Both the position numbers and the translations under genes were made by a program. This document shows positions 24,895-34,007 of a stretch of 64,000 bases of DNA, piece by piece. Position 1 is the first letter of the stretch, and each line of letters begins with the position of its first letter. The stretch is from positions 18,160 to 82,159 of the forward strand of contig CAAFLF010000019.1 of NCBI GenBank assembly GCA_900763685.1, read 5' to 3'. Below the pieces are notes generated by a model that saw only the letters and a list, made by a program, of their open reading frames with translations, did not search any database and was not told the DNA's origin. This DNA is from an uncultured Oscillospiraceae bacterium (GTDB lineage Bacteria; Bacillota; Clostridia; Oscillospirales; Oscillospiraceae).

Positions 24895-26226
24895 ATGAAG
24901 AAAACGCTTGCTCTCGTGCTGGCGGCCTGCCTGTGCCTGGCTCTGCTGGCTGGCTGCGGCAACAGCAACACCCCCGCGGCATCCGGCTCCGCTTCCGGCA
25001 CGGAAGCCACCGGCTCTGTCTACTACCTGAACTTCAAGCCCGAGTCCGATACCGCCTGGCAGGAGCTTGCCAAGCAGTACACCGAGGAGACCGGCGTCCC
25101 CGTGAAGGTCGTCACCGCCGCCTCCGGCAAGTACAACGACACCCTCACCGTTGAGATGGATAAGGCCGAGGCCCCCACCATGTTCCAGTGCGGCAACGCA
25201 GGCGCCATCAAGACCTGGGGCGAGTTCTGCTATGACCTCACCGGCACCGACTTCGCCAACGAGCTCACCACCGATGACTTCAACCTCTACGGCGAGAACG
25301 GCGAGCTGCTGGCCGTTGGTTACTGCTACGAGGCCTTCGGCATCATCGTCAACAAGGCCCTGCTGAAGCAGGCCGGCTATGAGCTCAGCGACATCAAGGA
25401 CTTCGCCTCCCTGAAGACCGTGGCCGACGACATCCACGCCCGCGCCGCTGAGCTGGGCTTCGACGCCTTCACCTCCGCCGGTCTGGACGGCTCCTCCTCC
25501 TGGCGTTTCTCCGGCCACCTGGCCAACATGCCTCTCTTCTACGAGTTCCGCGATGACAACATCACCGCTCAGCCCGCTGAGATCAAGGGCACCTATCTCG
25601 AGAACTACAAGAACATCTGGGATCTCTACACCACTGACTCCGCCACCACCGGCGCCGCCCTGCTGACCGCCACCGGCGACGAGTCCGAGGCCGAGTTCGG
25701 CACCGGCAAGGCCGTCTTCTATCAGAACGGCACCTGGGAGTACTCCAACCTGGTCACCGACGAGAGCAAGGGCTTCAACATGAACCCTGATGATCTCGCC
25801 ATGATCCCCATCTACTGCGGCGTCGCCGGCGAGGAGAAGGCTGGTCTCTGCTGCGGCACTGAGAACTGCTGGTCCGTCAACAAGAACGCCAAGCCCGAGG
25901 ACATCCAGGCCACCCTGGACTTCATGAAGTGGGTCGTCACCTCTGACGCCGGCACCACCCTCATGGCCGAGCAGTTTGGCCCCTGCCCCTTCAAGAGCGC
26001 CAAGACCCCCGAGAACGTCTTCTTCGCCGATGCCAACAACTACATCGCCGAGGGCAACTACGTTGTGACCTGGGCCTTCAACTACACTCCCGCCGTGGAT
26101 GACTGGCGTGCGGGCGTGGTGGACGCTCTGAGCCAGTACACCGCCGGCGGCGCTGACTGGTCCGGCGTCGAGACTGCCTTCGTCCAGGGCTGGGCGCAGC
26201 AGTATGCCGCTGAGAACGCGGGCTAA
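24895..26226 (+). CDS. CUT1-type sugar ABC transporter binding lipoprotein
   Basis: A 443-residue extracytoplasmic solute-binding protein. Signal peptide with lipobox (MKKTLALVLAACLCLALLAG, lipid cysteine at 21), an S/G-rich linker, then a MalE-like fold: SVYYLNFKPESDTAWQELAK, PTMFQCGNAGAIKTWGE, KAVFYQNGTWEYSNLV and NCWSVNKNAKPEDIQATLDF. The neighbouring malQ and LacI gene suggest malto-oligosaccharides. GAGGAGG at 24880-24886 sets ATG 24895; an upstream ATG has no site. Codon use is strongly biased, as in highly expressed genes. Confidence 0.94.
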   Translation: MKKTLALVLAACLCLALLAGCGNSNTPAASGSASGTEATGSVYYLNFKPESDTAWQELAKQYTEETGVPVKVVTAASGKYNDTLTVEMDKAEAPTMFQCGNAGAIKTWGEFCYDLTGTDFANELTTDDFNLYGENGELLAVGYCYEAFGIIVNKALLKQAGYELSDIKDFASLKTVADDIHARAAELGFDAFTSAGLDGSSSWRFSGHLANMPLFYEFRDDNITAQPAEIKGTYLENYKNIWDLYTTDSATTGAALLTATGDESEAEFGTGKAVFYQNGTWEYSNLVTDESKGFNMNPDDLAMIPIYCGVAGEEKAGLCCGTENCWSVNKNAKPEDIQATLDFMKWVVTSDAGTTLMAEQFGPCPFKSAKTPENVFFADANNYIAEGNYVVTWAFNYTPAVDDWRAGVVDALSQYTAGGADWSGVETAFVQGWAQQYAAENAG

Positions 26227-26265
26227 AACCTGACGGTTTCTCAGAAAGCGAACAGGATCTCTGCA

Positions 26266-26293
26266 CCGGGGCGGGCGGCATCGCCCGCCCCGG
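26266..26293 (+). other. Intra-operon stem-loop after the binding-protein gene
   Basis: Perfect 12-bp stem CCGGGGCGGGCG / CGCCCGCCCCGG with loop GCAT and no T-run, in the 273-base gap before the permease genes. By analogy with malE-malF spacers it probably stabilises the upstream mRNA and lowers downstream expression (inference). Confidence 0.6.
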
Positions 26294-26499
26294 CGAGTAT
26301 CTATCGGGGCATCCGCGGAACCGCAGAGACCATCCCGCTTCCGCGAGGAAGGGTGTGCGCGGGAAGCAGGATTTGGCTTCCCTTTCGCGATCTTCAGGGG
26401 TACCCTGCCAGGGGAAAACGTGCTATACTGGCAGCATACCCGTGAAGACCGCCGCCCCAACGGGGCGAGAGACATTGAAGACAGGAGCGTGGGATCATT

Positions 26500-27420
26500 A
26501 TGAAACTTTTCACCCGCGGCGCATCGGACGGGTCCATGAACTCCCGGCTGATCCGCCGCCCCATCCAGCACTGGGCATGGCTCTTCCTGCTGCCCACCCT
26601 CGCCGCCTTCTGCGTGGGCTTTGTCTGGCCCTTCCTGCAGGGGCTCTTCCTCTCCTTCTGCAAGTTCAAGATCACCAGCAGCTGGACCTGGGTGTGGTTC
26701 GACAACTACAAGAAGGCCGTGGCTGACCCCTCCTTCCTCCACGCCTTCTGGTATACGGCCCTCTTCGCTCTTGTCAGCATGCTGGCCATCAACCTTCTGG
26801 CCTTTGCCGTGGCCTATGCCCTGACCCGGGGCATCCGGGGTTCCAACCTCTTCCGGACGGTCTTCTTCATGCCGAACCTCATCGGCGGCATCGTCCTGGG
26901 CTACATCTGGAGCATGATCTTCGACGGTATCCTCAGCCGCTACGGCACCTCCATCCTCCTCAACAGCAAGTATGGCTTCTGGGGCCTCATCATCCTCATG
27001 TGCTGGCAGCAGGTGGGCTACATGATGATCATCTACATCGCCGGGCTCCAGAGCGTCCCCGAGGACATGCTGGAGGCCGCCCGGATCGACGGCGCCAGCA
27101 GCTGGCAGACCCTTTGGCACATCACCATCCCCAACGTGATGCCCTCCATCACCATCTGTACCTTCCTGACCCTCACCAACGGCTTCAAGCTCTTCGACCA
27201 GAACCTGGCCCTCACCGCCGGCCGGCCCTTCATCATGGCGGCGGACGGCAGCACGGTGAAGACCACGGAGATGCTGGCCCTGAACATCTACAGCTCCTTC
27301 TACTCCAACGTCACCAACCGGGGCGTGGGCCAGGCCAAGGCCGTGCTCTTCTTCATCCTGGTGGTGGTCATCAGCCTGGTCCAGCTCCGGGCCACCCGCT
27401 CCAAGGAGGTGCAGCAGTAA
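26500..27420 (+). CDS. Sugar ABC transporter permease, MalF-like
   Basis: A 306-residue integral membrane permease with six predicted helices. The EAA loop that contacts the ATPase is visible as EAARIDGASSWQTLWHITIP. N-terminal QHWAWLFLLPTLAAFCVGFV is the first helix. Partner of the following MalG-like protein; the two genes overlap by one base (TAATG). Confidence 0.95.
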   Translation: MKLFTRGASDGSMNSRLIRRPIQHWAWLFLLPTLAAFCVGFVWPFLQGLFLSFCKFKITSSWTWVWFDNYKKAVADPSFLHAFWYTALFALVSMLAINLLAFAVAYALTRGIRGSNLFRTVFFMPNLIGGIVLGYIWSMIFDGILSRYGTSILLNSKYGFWGLIILMCWQQVGYMMIIYIAGLQSVPEDMLEAARIDGASSWQTLWHITIPNVMPSITICTFLTLTNGFKLFDQNLALTAGRPFIMAADGSTVKTTEMLALNIYSSFYSNVTNRGVGQAKAVLFFILVVVISLVQLRATRSKEVQQ

Positions 27421-28328
27421 TGAGCAAGTCCGCCCACTCCCTCTCCGGCCAGAGCCGGAGCAAGCGCGCCCTGAGCGTCGTCTTCGCCGTCATCAGCGTG
27501 GTCTACCTCATGCCCATCTTCATCGTGCTGATGAACGCCTTCAAGAGCAACAGCGCCGTGAATATGGACACCTTTGCCTTCCCCAACTCCGAGACCTTCA
27601 TGGGCTGGCAGAACTTCATCAAGGGCATGACCTTCGGCAACTACCCCTTCCCCAAGGCCGTGTTCTTCAGCTTCTTCATCACCCTGGTCTCCGCGGCGCT
27701 GATCCTGCTCTGCTGCTCCATGGCGGCGTGGTACATTGCCCGGGTGGGCAGCCCCCTCTGCAAGATCGTCTACTACCTCTGCATCTTCTCCATGGTGGTC
27801 CCCTTCCAGATGGTGATGTTCACCCTGGCGAGGACTTCCGACTCCGTCCGCCTCCCCTACTTTGACTTCCTGACGGGCAGCATCCAGAAGATCGCCCTCA
27901 ACTCCCCCTGGACCATCCCCATCATCTACCTGGGCTTCGGCGCGGGGCTTGCCATCTTCATGTTCGTGGGCTTCGTGAAGTCCATCCCCATTGAGATCGA
28001 GGAGGCCGCCGCCATCGACGGCTGCGGCCCCGTGCGCACCTACTTCATGGTGGTGATGCCCATGCTGAAGCCTACCCTCATCTCCGTGGGCATCCTGGAG
28101 ATCATGTGGGTCTGGAACGACTTCCTGCTCCCCTACCTGGTGCTGGATCGCAACGAGTACATGACCATCCCCATCCTCATCCAATACCTCAAGGGCAGCT
28201 ACGGCACCGTGGATCTGGGCGCCACCATGGCCCTGATCCTCCTCAGCATCCTGCCGGTCATCATCTTCTACCTCCTCTGCCAGAAGCACATCATCAAGGG
28301 TGTGGCCGCCGGCGCCGTGAAGGGGTAA
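27420..28328 (+). CDS. Sugar ABC transporter permease, MalG-like
   Basis: A 302-residue permease with six helices and an EAA loop EEAAAIDGCGPVRTYFMVVM. Starts on the final base of the preceding permease gene. No ATP-binding protein is encoded in the operon, so an MsmX-type shared ATPase elsewhere must drive it, as in many Firmicute CUT1 systems (established for Bacillus and streptococci; inference here). Confidence 0.95.
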   Translation: MSKSAHSLSGQSRSKRALSVVFAVISVVYLMPIFIVLMNAFKSNSAVNMDTFAFPNSETFMGWQNFIKGMTFGNYPFPKAVFFSFFITLVSAALILLCCSMAAWYIARVGSPLCKIVYYLCIFSMVVPFQMVMFTLARTSDSVRLPYFDFLTGSIQKIALNSPWTIPIIYLGFGAGLAIFMFVGFVKSIPIEIEEAAAIDGCGPVRTYFMVVMPMLKPTLISVGILEIMWVWNDFLLPYLVLDRNEYMTIPILIQYLKGSYGTVDLGATMALILLSILPVIIFYLLCQKHIIKGVAAGAVKG

Positions 28329-28334
28329 GGGCCT

Positions 28335-29348
28335 ATGTCTGTTACCATCCGGGACATCGCCCGGGAATCCGGCTACGCCGTGGGCACCGTCTCCCGGGTC
28401 CTGAACCACCACCCCGATGTCAGCGAGACCGCGAGAGAGCGGATCATGGCGGTGGTGGAGGCCCACGGCTTCACCCCCAACTCCAACGCCCGGCACTTGA
28501 AGCAGAGCGTCAGCCGCTCCATCGCCATCATCGTCAAGGGCAGCAGCAACCTCCTCTTCGCCGACATGGTGGAGCGTGCCCAGAACCGCATGCAGAGCCG
28601 GGGCTTTGACACCGCCGTCCACTACCTGGACGAGGATAACAACGAGGTGGCCTTCGCCGCCACCGTGGCTCGGGAGTATAAGCCGAGAGGCTTCCTCTTC
28701 CTGGGCGGCAACCTGGACTGCTTCCGCTCGGATTTCGCCGCCATCACCGCCCCGGCGGTGCTCCTCACCAACTCCGCCCAGGGGCTGGACTTCCCCAACC
28801 TCTCCAGCGTCACCACGGACGATACCGCCGCCGCCCGCAGCGCCATGGATCTGCTGCTGGACGGCGGGCACCGCCGGGTGGGCATCCTGGGCGCCAACTT
28901 CGACTGCGCCCAGATCAGCTACAGCCGCTACCTCGGCTGCCGGGAGAGCTTCGAGGCCCACGGCCTTACCCTGGACGATTCCTGGGCGGAGGCCTGCCGC
29001 TACTCCATGGCGGAGGGCTACGCCGCCGCCGGCCGCCTGCTGGATCGCACGGAGGGCCTCACCGCCCTCTTCGCCCTCTCGGATGTCATGGCCATCGGGG
29101 CCATCCGCTGCCTGCGGGACCGGGGGCTCCGGGTGCCGGAGGATATCTCCGTGGTGGGCTTTGACGGCGTGGCCCTGGGGGAGTACTGCGTCCCCCGGCT
29201 CACCACCGTCCGTCAGGATACCCGCTCCATGGTCCACCGGGCGGCGGAGATCCTGCTCGGCCGCCTGACGGAGGAGCTCCCCCCGGTCCACGAGACCATT
29301 CCCTTCACCCTGATCCCCGGCGAGAGCGCCGGGCCTTCCCCAATCTGA
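28335..29348 (+). CDS. LacI-family transcriptional regulator
   Basis: A 337-residue repressor. N-terminal helix-turn-helix VTIRDIARESGYAVGTVSRV with the hinge HGFTPNSNARHLKQ, then a periplasmic-binding-like effector domain (GFLFLGGN, HRRVGILGANF, FALSDVMAIGAIRCLRDRGL). It most likely binds the palindrome at 24824 and responds to a maltodextrin-like ligand. It lies 6 bases behind the permease gene and 19 bases before malQ. Confidence 0.94.
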   Translation: MSVTIRDIARESGYAVGTVSRVLNHHPDVSETARERIMAVVEAHGFTPNSNARHLKQSVSRSIAIIVKGSSNLLFADMVERAQNRMQSRGFDTAVHYLDEDNNEVAFAATVAREYKPRGFLFLGGNLDCFRSDFAAITAPAVLLTNSAQGLDFPNLSSVTTDDTAAARSAMDLLLDGGHRRVGILGANFDCAQISYSRYLGCRESFEAHGLTLDDSWAEACRYSMAEGYAAAGRLLDRTEGLTALFALSDVMAIGAIRCLRDRGLRVPEDISVVGFDGVALGEYCVPRLTTVRQDTRSMVHRAAEILLGRLTEELPPVHETIPFTLIPGESAGPSPI

Positions 29349-29367
29349 TGCATGTGAGGTGGTTCCT

Positions 29368-30855
29368 CTGAAACGCAGCGCCGGTATCCTTCTTCCGGTC
29401 TTCTCCCTGCCGTCCCCCTGGGGCGTCGGCACCTTGGGAGAGGCCGCCCGGGACTTCGTCCGCTTCCTGGAGGCGGCGGGCCAGTCCTACTGGCAGGTCC
29501 TGCCCCTGGGCGAGACCAGCTTCGGCGACTCGCCGTATCAGGCCTTCTCCTCCTACGCCGGGAACCCCTACCTCATCGACCTGGACCTCCTGCGCCAGGA
29601 CAGCCTTCTGACGGCGGAGGACTACCAGTCCCTCCCCTGGGGGGAGGATCCCCGCCGGGTGGACTACGCCCTCCTCTACCGCCAGCGCCGGGCTGTCCTG
29701 CGCAAGGCCGCGGAGCGGCTGCTCTCCGCCCCGCCGGCGGATTATGCCGCCTTCTGCCGGGAAAACGCCTTCTGGCTGGAGGATTACGCCCTCTTCACCG
29801 CCCTGAAAGCCCAGCGCAGCGGCGCTCCCTGGTGGGACTGGGAGGATGCCCTTCGGCTCCGCCATCCCGCCGCACTGGACGCCGCCCGGGCGGAGCTCTC
29901 TTCGGAGCTTTCCATCCACCGGGCCACCCAGTACCTCTTCTTCCGCCAGTGGGCCGCCCTCCGGGACTTCGCCCACGCCCACGGGGTCTCCCTCATCGGG
30001 GACCTGCCCATCTACACCGCCTCGGACTCCGCCGACGTCTGGAGCGCTCCGCGGGAATTCCAGCTGGACGAGACCGGCCATCCCACGGAGGTCGCCGGCT
30101 GCCCGCCGGACGGCTTCTCCCCGGATGGGCAGCTCTGGGGCAACTACCTCTTCGCCTGGGACCGCATGGCGGAGGACGGCTACGCCTGGTGGCGCCGCCG
30201 GGTCCTCTTCCAGCTGCGGCTCTACGACATCCTGCGCATCGACCACTTCCGGGGCTTCGACGCCTACTACGCCATCCCCGCCGGGGACGATACCGCCAAG
30301 AACGGCCGCTGGCGGCCGGGGCCCGGCCTCGCCCTCTTCCAGGCGCTGACGGCGGCCTACGGCGGCGAGATGCCCATCATTGCGGAGGACCTGGGCTTCC
30401 TCTCAGACTCCGTGCGGACCCTGGTCCGGGAGACCGGTTACCCCGGCATGAAGGTCCTGGAGCTGGCCTTTGACAGCCGGGACAGCGGCGCCTCCGACTA
30501 CCTGCCCCACCGCGTCGGGGAGCACTGCGTGGCCTACACCGGCACCCATGATAACGACACCATCCTGGGCTGGGCCGCCACCGCCCCGCCCGCCGACGTG
30601 GCCTTTGCCCGGGACTACCTGAAGCTGGGCGACCGCCAGGACTGGAACTGGGCCATGATGGACGCCGCCTGGCAGAGCCCGGCGGAGCTGGCCGTGATGC
30701 AGGTCCAGGATCTGCTGGGTCTCGGCCACGAGACCCGGATGAACACCCCCTCCACCCTGGGCGGCAACTGGCTCTGGCGCCTTCTCCCCGGCGAGCTGAC
30801 GGAGGACCTGGCCCAGACCGTCCGGGTGCGCATGGCGCGCTTCGGTCGCCTCTGA
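29368..30855 (+). CDS. malQ: 4-alpha-glucanotransferase (amylomaltase)
   Basis: A 495-residue GH77 enzyme that transfers alpha-1,4-glucan segments between maltodextrins, releasing glucose. Seen: KRSAGILLPVFSLPSPWGVG at the start, SYWQVLPLGETSFGDSPYQ, the catalytic region ILRIDHFRGFDAYYAIP (nucleophile D), IIAEDLGFLS (acid/base E) and GTHDNDTILGW (second D). Start is unusual: the family start MKRSAGILLP aligns with CTG 29368, 6 bases after GAGGTG (29356-29361); the only GTG (29359) lies inside that site. Cytosolic partner of the ABC importer, ended by a strong terminator. Confidence 0.93.
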   Translation: MKRSAGILLPVFSLPSPWGVGTLGEAARDFVRFLEAAGQSYWQVLPLGETSFGDSPYQAFSSYAGNPYLIDLDLLRQDSLLTAEDYQSLPWGEDPRRVDYALLYRQRRAVLRKAAERLLSAPPADYAAFCRENAFWLEDYALFTALKAQRSGAPWWDWEDALRLRHPAALDAARAELSSELSIHRATQYLFFRQWAALRDFAHAHGVSLIGDLPIYTASDSADVWSAPREFQLDETGHPTEVAGCPPDGFSPDGQLWGNYLFAWDRMAEDGYAWWRRRVLFQLRLYDILRIDHFRGFDAYYAIPAGDDTAKNGRWRPGPGLALFQALTAAYGGEMPIIAEDLGFLSDSVRTLVRETGYPGMKVLELAFDSRDSGASDYLPHRVGEHCVAYTGTHDNDTILGWAATAPPADVAFARDYLKLGDRQDWNWAMMDAAWQSPAELAVMQVQDLLGLGHETRMNTPSTLGGNWLWRLLPGELTEDLAQTVRVRMARFGRL

Positions 30856-30868
30856 CCCTGAAAACACC

Positions 30869-30917
30869 AAAAACCGGCGATATCCCGACCCTTTCGGTCA
30901 AGATATCGCCGGTTTTT
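30869..30917 (+). terminator. Terminator of the ABC importer/malQ operon
   Basis: Perfect 16-bp outer stem AAAAACCGGCGATATC / GATATCGCCGGTTTTT with a small inner hairpin in the loop, then CTCTTTTG. Likely works in both directions, serving the convergent HAD gene as well. Confidence 0.92.
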
Positions 30918-30932
30918 CTCTTTTGTGGACCA

Positions 30933-31724
30933 TTATCCCATCCGCTCCGTCAGCTCCGCCACGTCCCGCAGCACCCAGCGGGGCTTCGTCTCGCTGGCCT
31001 TCAGGTCTGCCTCCGTGCTCTCGCCGGAGAGGACCAGCACGCTGTCGATGCCGGCGTTGACGGCGCAGGCGATGTCGGTGTAGAGCCGGTCACCCACCAG
31101 GACCGTCTCCTCCGGGGCATAGCCAGCGCTCTTCATGGCCAGAAGCGCCATCTCCGGCTGGGGCTTGCCGATGACCCTGGGCCGCCGCCCAGTGGCCCGA
31201 TAGAGCATCTCGCAGACGCTGCCGCAGTCCGGCACGTAGCCATACCAGGTGGGGCAGACCCAGTCGGGATTGGTGGCCAGGAACTCCACCCCCCGGTTCA
31301 GCAGGATGCAGGCGTCCTCCAGCTTCTGAAAGGTCAGCTCCGTGTCAAAGCCGCAGATGAGGACCTCCGCCTCCTCCCGATCAGAGGTCACGGAGAATCC
31401 CGCCTGCCGCAGCTGGCGGCGGAAGGACTCCGTCCCGGCGACGTAGAGGGGCTTCCCCTGATAGTCCCCCTTCCGCAGAAAGAGGACCAGGGCGTCCACC
31501 GAGGTCAAAAAGTCCTCCGGCACGCTCCCGATCCCCAGGCGCCGGAGCTTCTCCACGTAGCTGTCCGCCCCCCGGGAGGAGTTGTTGGTGAGGAAGAGGT
31601 AGCGCCCGCCCTTCTCCCGGATCCGCCGGAGGAAGGGGATGGTGCCGGGGAAGAGGTCGTTATCCAGGTACAATGTGCCGTCCATATCCAGCAGGAAGAG
31701 CCGCTTGTCGGTGAGTTCCGCCAT
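30933..31724 (-). CDS. HAD-IIA family hydrolase (NagD-like)
   Basis: A 263-residue HAD phosphatase with the IIA cap. FLLDMDGTLYLDNDLFPGT is motif I, FLTNNSSRGADSYVEKLRRL motif II and cap start, and VLVGDRLYTDIACAVNAG motif IV. Substrate unknown; p-nitrophenylphosphatase, NagD and glycerol-3-P phosphatase types are alike. ATG 31724 is preceded by GGAGG with a good gap; longer in-frame starts lack a site and run into a hairpin. Confidence 0.92.
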   Translation of the reverse strand: MAELTDKRLFLLDMDGTLYLDNDLFPGTIPFLRRIREKGGRYLFLTNNSSRGADSYVEKLRRLGIGSVPEDFLTSVDALVLFLRKGDYQGKPLYVAGTESFRRQLRQAGFSVTSDREEAEVLICGFDTELTFQKLEDACILLNRGVEFLATNPDWVCPTWYGYVPDCGSVCEMLYRATGRRPRVIGKPQPEMALLAMKSAGYAPEETVLVGDRLYTDIACAVNAGIDSVLVLSGESTEADLKASETKPRWVLRDVAELTERMG

Positions 31725-31753
31725 ACAATTTGCCTCCATTTCGGGAAAAGTCA

Positions 31754-31784
31754 GCTGCCGGGGCGGCTGTGCCGCCCCGGCAGC
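31754..31784 (-). terminator. Terminator of the large lipoprotein gene
   Basis: Perfect 14-bp stem GCTGCCGGGGCGGC / GCCGCCCCGGCAGC with a 3-base loop; on the minus strand it is followed by TGACTTTTCCC. Confidence 0.78.
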
Positions 31785-31792
31785 GCTGTCTC

Positions 31793-33328
31793 TCAGCCGT
31801 AGCTGCGGGTGAAGTTCACGTGGGCGGAACGGGCGGTGCCAAAGAGCTCCGGCCCGGAGAGGACCCGGACCTTCAGGCTGTCCCAATCCGGGGACAGGGC
31901 CAGCACGCCCTGGCTCACGCCGTCGGCTTCGTCGTAGAGATGGTAGTAAACAGCGATGCCCTCCCCGGTGACGCCCAGGCAGGTATAGCCGCCGGAGCGG
32001 CCCACCGTGTTCCGGGGCGCCTGGGGATCGCTGACCTGGAAGGTCAGGGTCCCGTCGCCGCCGAAGATCAGGTTATAGAGGCTCTCATAGCTGCCGCCGC
32101 CCTGGTTCTCATGGCTCACGGCCTCAGAGCACCAGGTCCCGTCCCAGAGGCCCCCGAGACCGCTCCGCTCCGCGGCGCCGATGGCGTCGGCCAGGTCCAC
32201 CTTCCCGCTCTCCGTGTTGGCGTAGAGGGTGGGGACGCTGGTCTCCCCCTCCGCGGGGCCGGTCTCAAAGCCCTTCACGCCGGTGACTCCCGGCAGGGGA
32301 CCGCTCGCGCAGAGAGTCCCGCCCAGGAGCCCTTCCACCACGTTGACGCACTCCATCGTGCCCTCCTCCGTCCGCAGGAGGAGGTAGGGCTGGAAGTCCA
32401 GCCCCAGGCTGCCGCAGAAGAGGGCCGTGTAGCGCCCGTATAGCCCCGCCACGGCGTAAGGCGTGCCATACCGGATGTCGGCGTCAGCGAAGAAGGCCCG
32501 GGCCTCCGCCGTGTCCTGCACGGTGACGCTGAGCTCTCCCGCCGCCAGCTCCGCCGTGATAAAGCCGCAGGCGGCGCTGAGAGGCTGGGCCGGGGTGGCG
32601 GGGTCCAGGTCCAGGGCCAGCGGCCGCTCGTACCACTCCGCCCCCGCCGGGGACGCCACAGGCACGATGGCCGTGAGCTGGCCGTCCTGGGCGAGATACA
32701 GGGGCAGGTCCTCCGTCAGGTTGTCCCGGGAGAGGGTCTTGGCCCGCAGCTCCGTCATGGCGGCGATGTCCGCCGCCGTGCTCTGGTAGTTCCCGTCGAA
32801 GAACCGGGCGGCGGAGCGGCGCAGCGCCTCCAGATAGTCCTCCGGCTGGATGTTCATCCGCTCTAAGAGGGCCCCGTTGCCAACCCGCTCTTGGGCCTGA
32901 AAGTCATAGTTCCAGGCGGCGTAGACCGTGTAGTCGGCGTCCGTCTCCGCCTGGACCAGAAGGCTCAAAAGGCTCCCCTGCCAGTGGCTGGTCCAGGAGA
33001 CGCTGAGGACCCCCAGGGAATCCCCACTCTCCATGCAGGCGATGGCGTCCTCCGCCGCGCCGCCGAAGATGTCCCAGATCTCGTCGTTGACGGCCTGGGC
33101 CTCGGCGCTCTCGTCCAGCAGCTCCGGCACATGGAGGCTGTAGCGGTAGTCATTGCCCACGGAGTCGGTATACTCCCCCTCCTGGGTCAAAACCTCCCCC
33201 AGGAGGCTGTCGTCATAGTGGCCTCCGGCGCTGCCGGAGTGGCTCCCCGGCTGACCGCAGGCGCAGAGGCCCAGGGTCAGCGCCAGGGCGCCAAGACCCG
33301 CCGCTAGGCGGCGAAACTGTGTTCTCAT
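31793..33328 (-). CDS. Large putative lipoprotein, unknown function
   Basis: A 511-residue exported protein with signal MRTQFRRLAAGLGALALTLG and lipobox LGLCAC (cysteine 23 or so). The first half (residues about 40-270) has the pattern of DUF4163/DUF3298-like anti-sigma or peptidoglycan-associated domains: EGEYTDSVGNDYRYSLHVPEL, LSVSWTSHWQGS and AVARFFDGNYQ-like segments, though with no confident match. The C-terminal 120 residues appear to be a separate beta-rich module (LGGLWDGTWC, GGGSYESLYNLIFGGDGTLT). AAAGGA favours ATG 33328 over 33337. Confidence 0.65.
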   Translation of the reverse strand: MRTQFRRLAAGLGALALTLGLCACGQPGSHSGSAGGHYDDSLLGEVLTQEGEYTDSVGNDYRYSLHVPELLDESAEAQAVNDEIWDIFGGAAEDAIACMESGDSLGVLSVSWTSHWQGSLLSLLVQAETDADYTVYAAWNYDFQAQERVGNGALLERMNIQPEDYLEALRRSAARFFDGNYQSTAADIAAMTELRAKTLSRDNLTEDLPLYLAQDGQLTAIVPVASPAGAEWYERPLALDLDPATPAQPLSAACGFITAELAAGELSVTVQDTAEARAFFADADIRYGTPYAVAGLYGRYTALFCGSLGLDFQPYLLLRTEEGTMECVNVVEGLLGGTLCASGPLPGVTGVKGFETGPAEGETSVPTLYANTESGKVDLADAIGAAERSGLGGLWDGTWCSEAVSHENQGGGSYESLYNLIFGGDGTLTFQVSDPQAPRNTVGRSGGYTCLGVTGEGIAVYYHLYDEADGVSQGVLALSPDWDSLKVRVLSGPELFGTARSAHVNFTRSYG

Positions 33329-33333
33329 CCGTC

Positions 33334-33951
33334 TCATCCTTTCCTCAGGCTCTCTGCGATGGCGCCCACTGCCGTCTCCAGCCCCGCCGTGATGGCGGGC
33401 AGCGGCAGGGAAGGGCAGCCGGGCTTTTCCAGCGTCTGCTCACAGCAGCAGGGCACGTGGAGGAATCCCCCGGGGATGCCCCGCTCCTTGGCCAGCCCCG
33501 CCAGGCGGTAGAGGGTTGCGTTGCAGATATACGCCCCGGCGCTGAGACTCAGCTGGGCCGGGACCCCCGCCCCCCGGATGGCGGAGACCATCTCCTTCAC
33601 CGGCAGGCTCGAAAAATGGGCGTCCGCCCCGGCGGGGTCGATGGGCTCCCCCTGGCAGAGGACCCCGGCGTTGTCGGGGAGGGAGGCGTCCTTCCAGTTG
33701 ATGCCCACCAGCTCCGGAGTCAGGGCCGCCCGGCCCGCCGCCTGTCCCACAGAGAGGACGGCGTCCGGGGCCAGCTCCTCCACCAGCGCCTCCAGCCGGG
33801 CGGGCCCGGCCTCGTACTCCACCGGCAGCCGCCGCTTCACGATCTCCGCCCCGCCGATGGCCTCCGGCAGGCGGGACACCGCCTCCCAGGCGGCGTTGAC
33901 GGCGTCCGGCCCAAAGGGCTCAAACCCCGTGACCAGGATCTTCACAGGCAT
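33334..33951 (-). CDS. pcp: Pyroglutamyl-peptidase I
   Basis: A 205-residue C15 cysteine peptidase removing N-terminal pyroglutamate. Catalytic triad by family alignment: E80 (LTPELVGIN), C143 (GAYICNATLY) and H165 (GGFLHVP); the start KILVTGFEPFGPDAVNAAWE is the family signature. The usual E-R pair after the catalytic glutamate reads E-L here. The stop is 5 bases from the lipoprotein start, so the two are likely co-transcribed. Upstream in-frame extension to 34356 is rejected: it would cover another small gene. Confidence 0.92.
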   Translation of the reverse strand: MPVKILVTGFEPFGPDAVNAAWEAVSRLPEAIGGAEIVKRRLPVEYEAGPARLEALVEELAPDAVLSVGQAAGRAALTPELVGINWKDASLPDNAGVLCQGEPIDPAGADAHFSSLPVKEMVSAIRGAGVPAQLSLSAGAYICNATLYRLAGLAKERGIPGGFLHVPCCCEQTLEKPGCPSLPLPAITAGLETAVGAIAESLRKG

Positions 33952-34007
33952 CCCTCGCTTTCTCCAGGGAGCTATTGTACCACATCCCGGTCTCTTTTGC
34001 AATGCCC

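Noticed and set aside
24583-27120. 845-residue minus-strand open frame over the sugar importer genes
   Set aside because: Antisense to three firm genes and crosses their promoter; product is low-complexity G/A/V/L.
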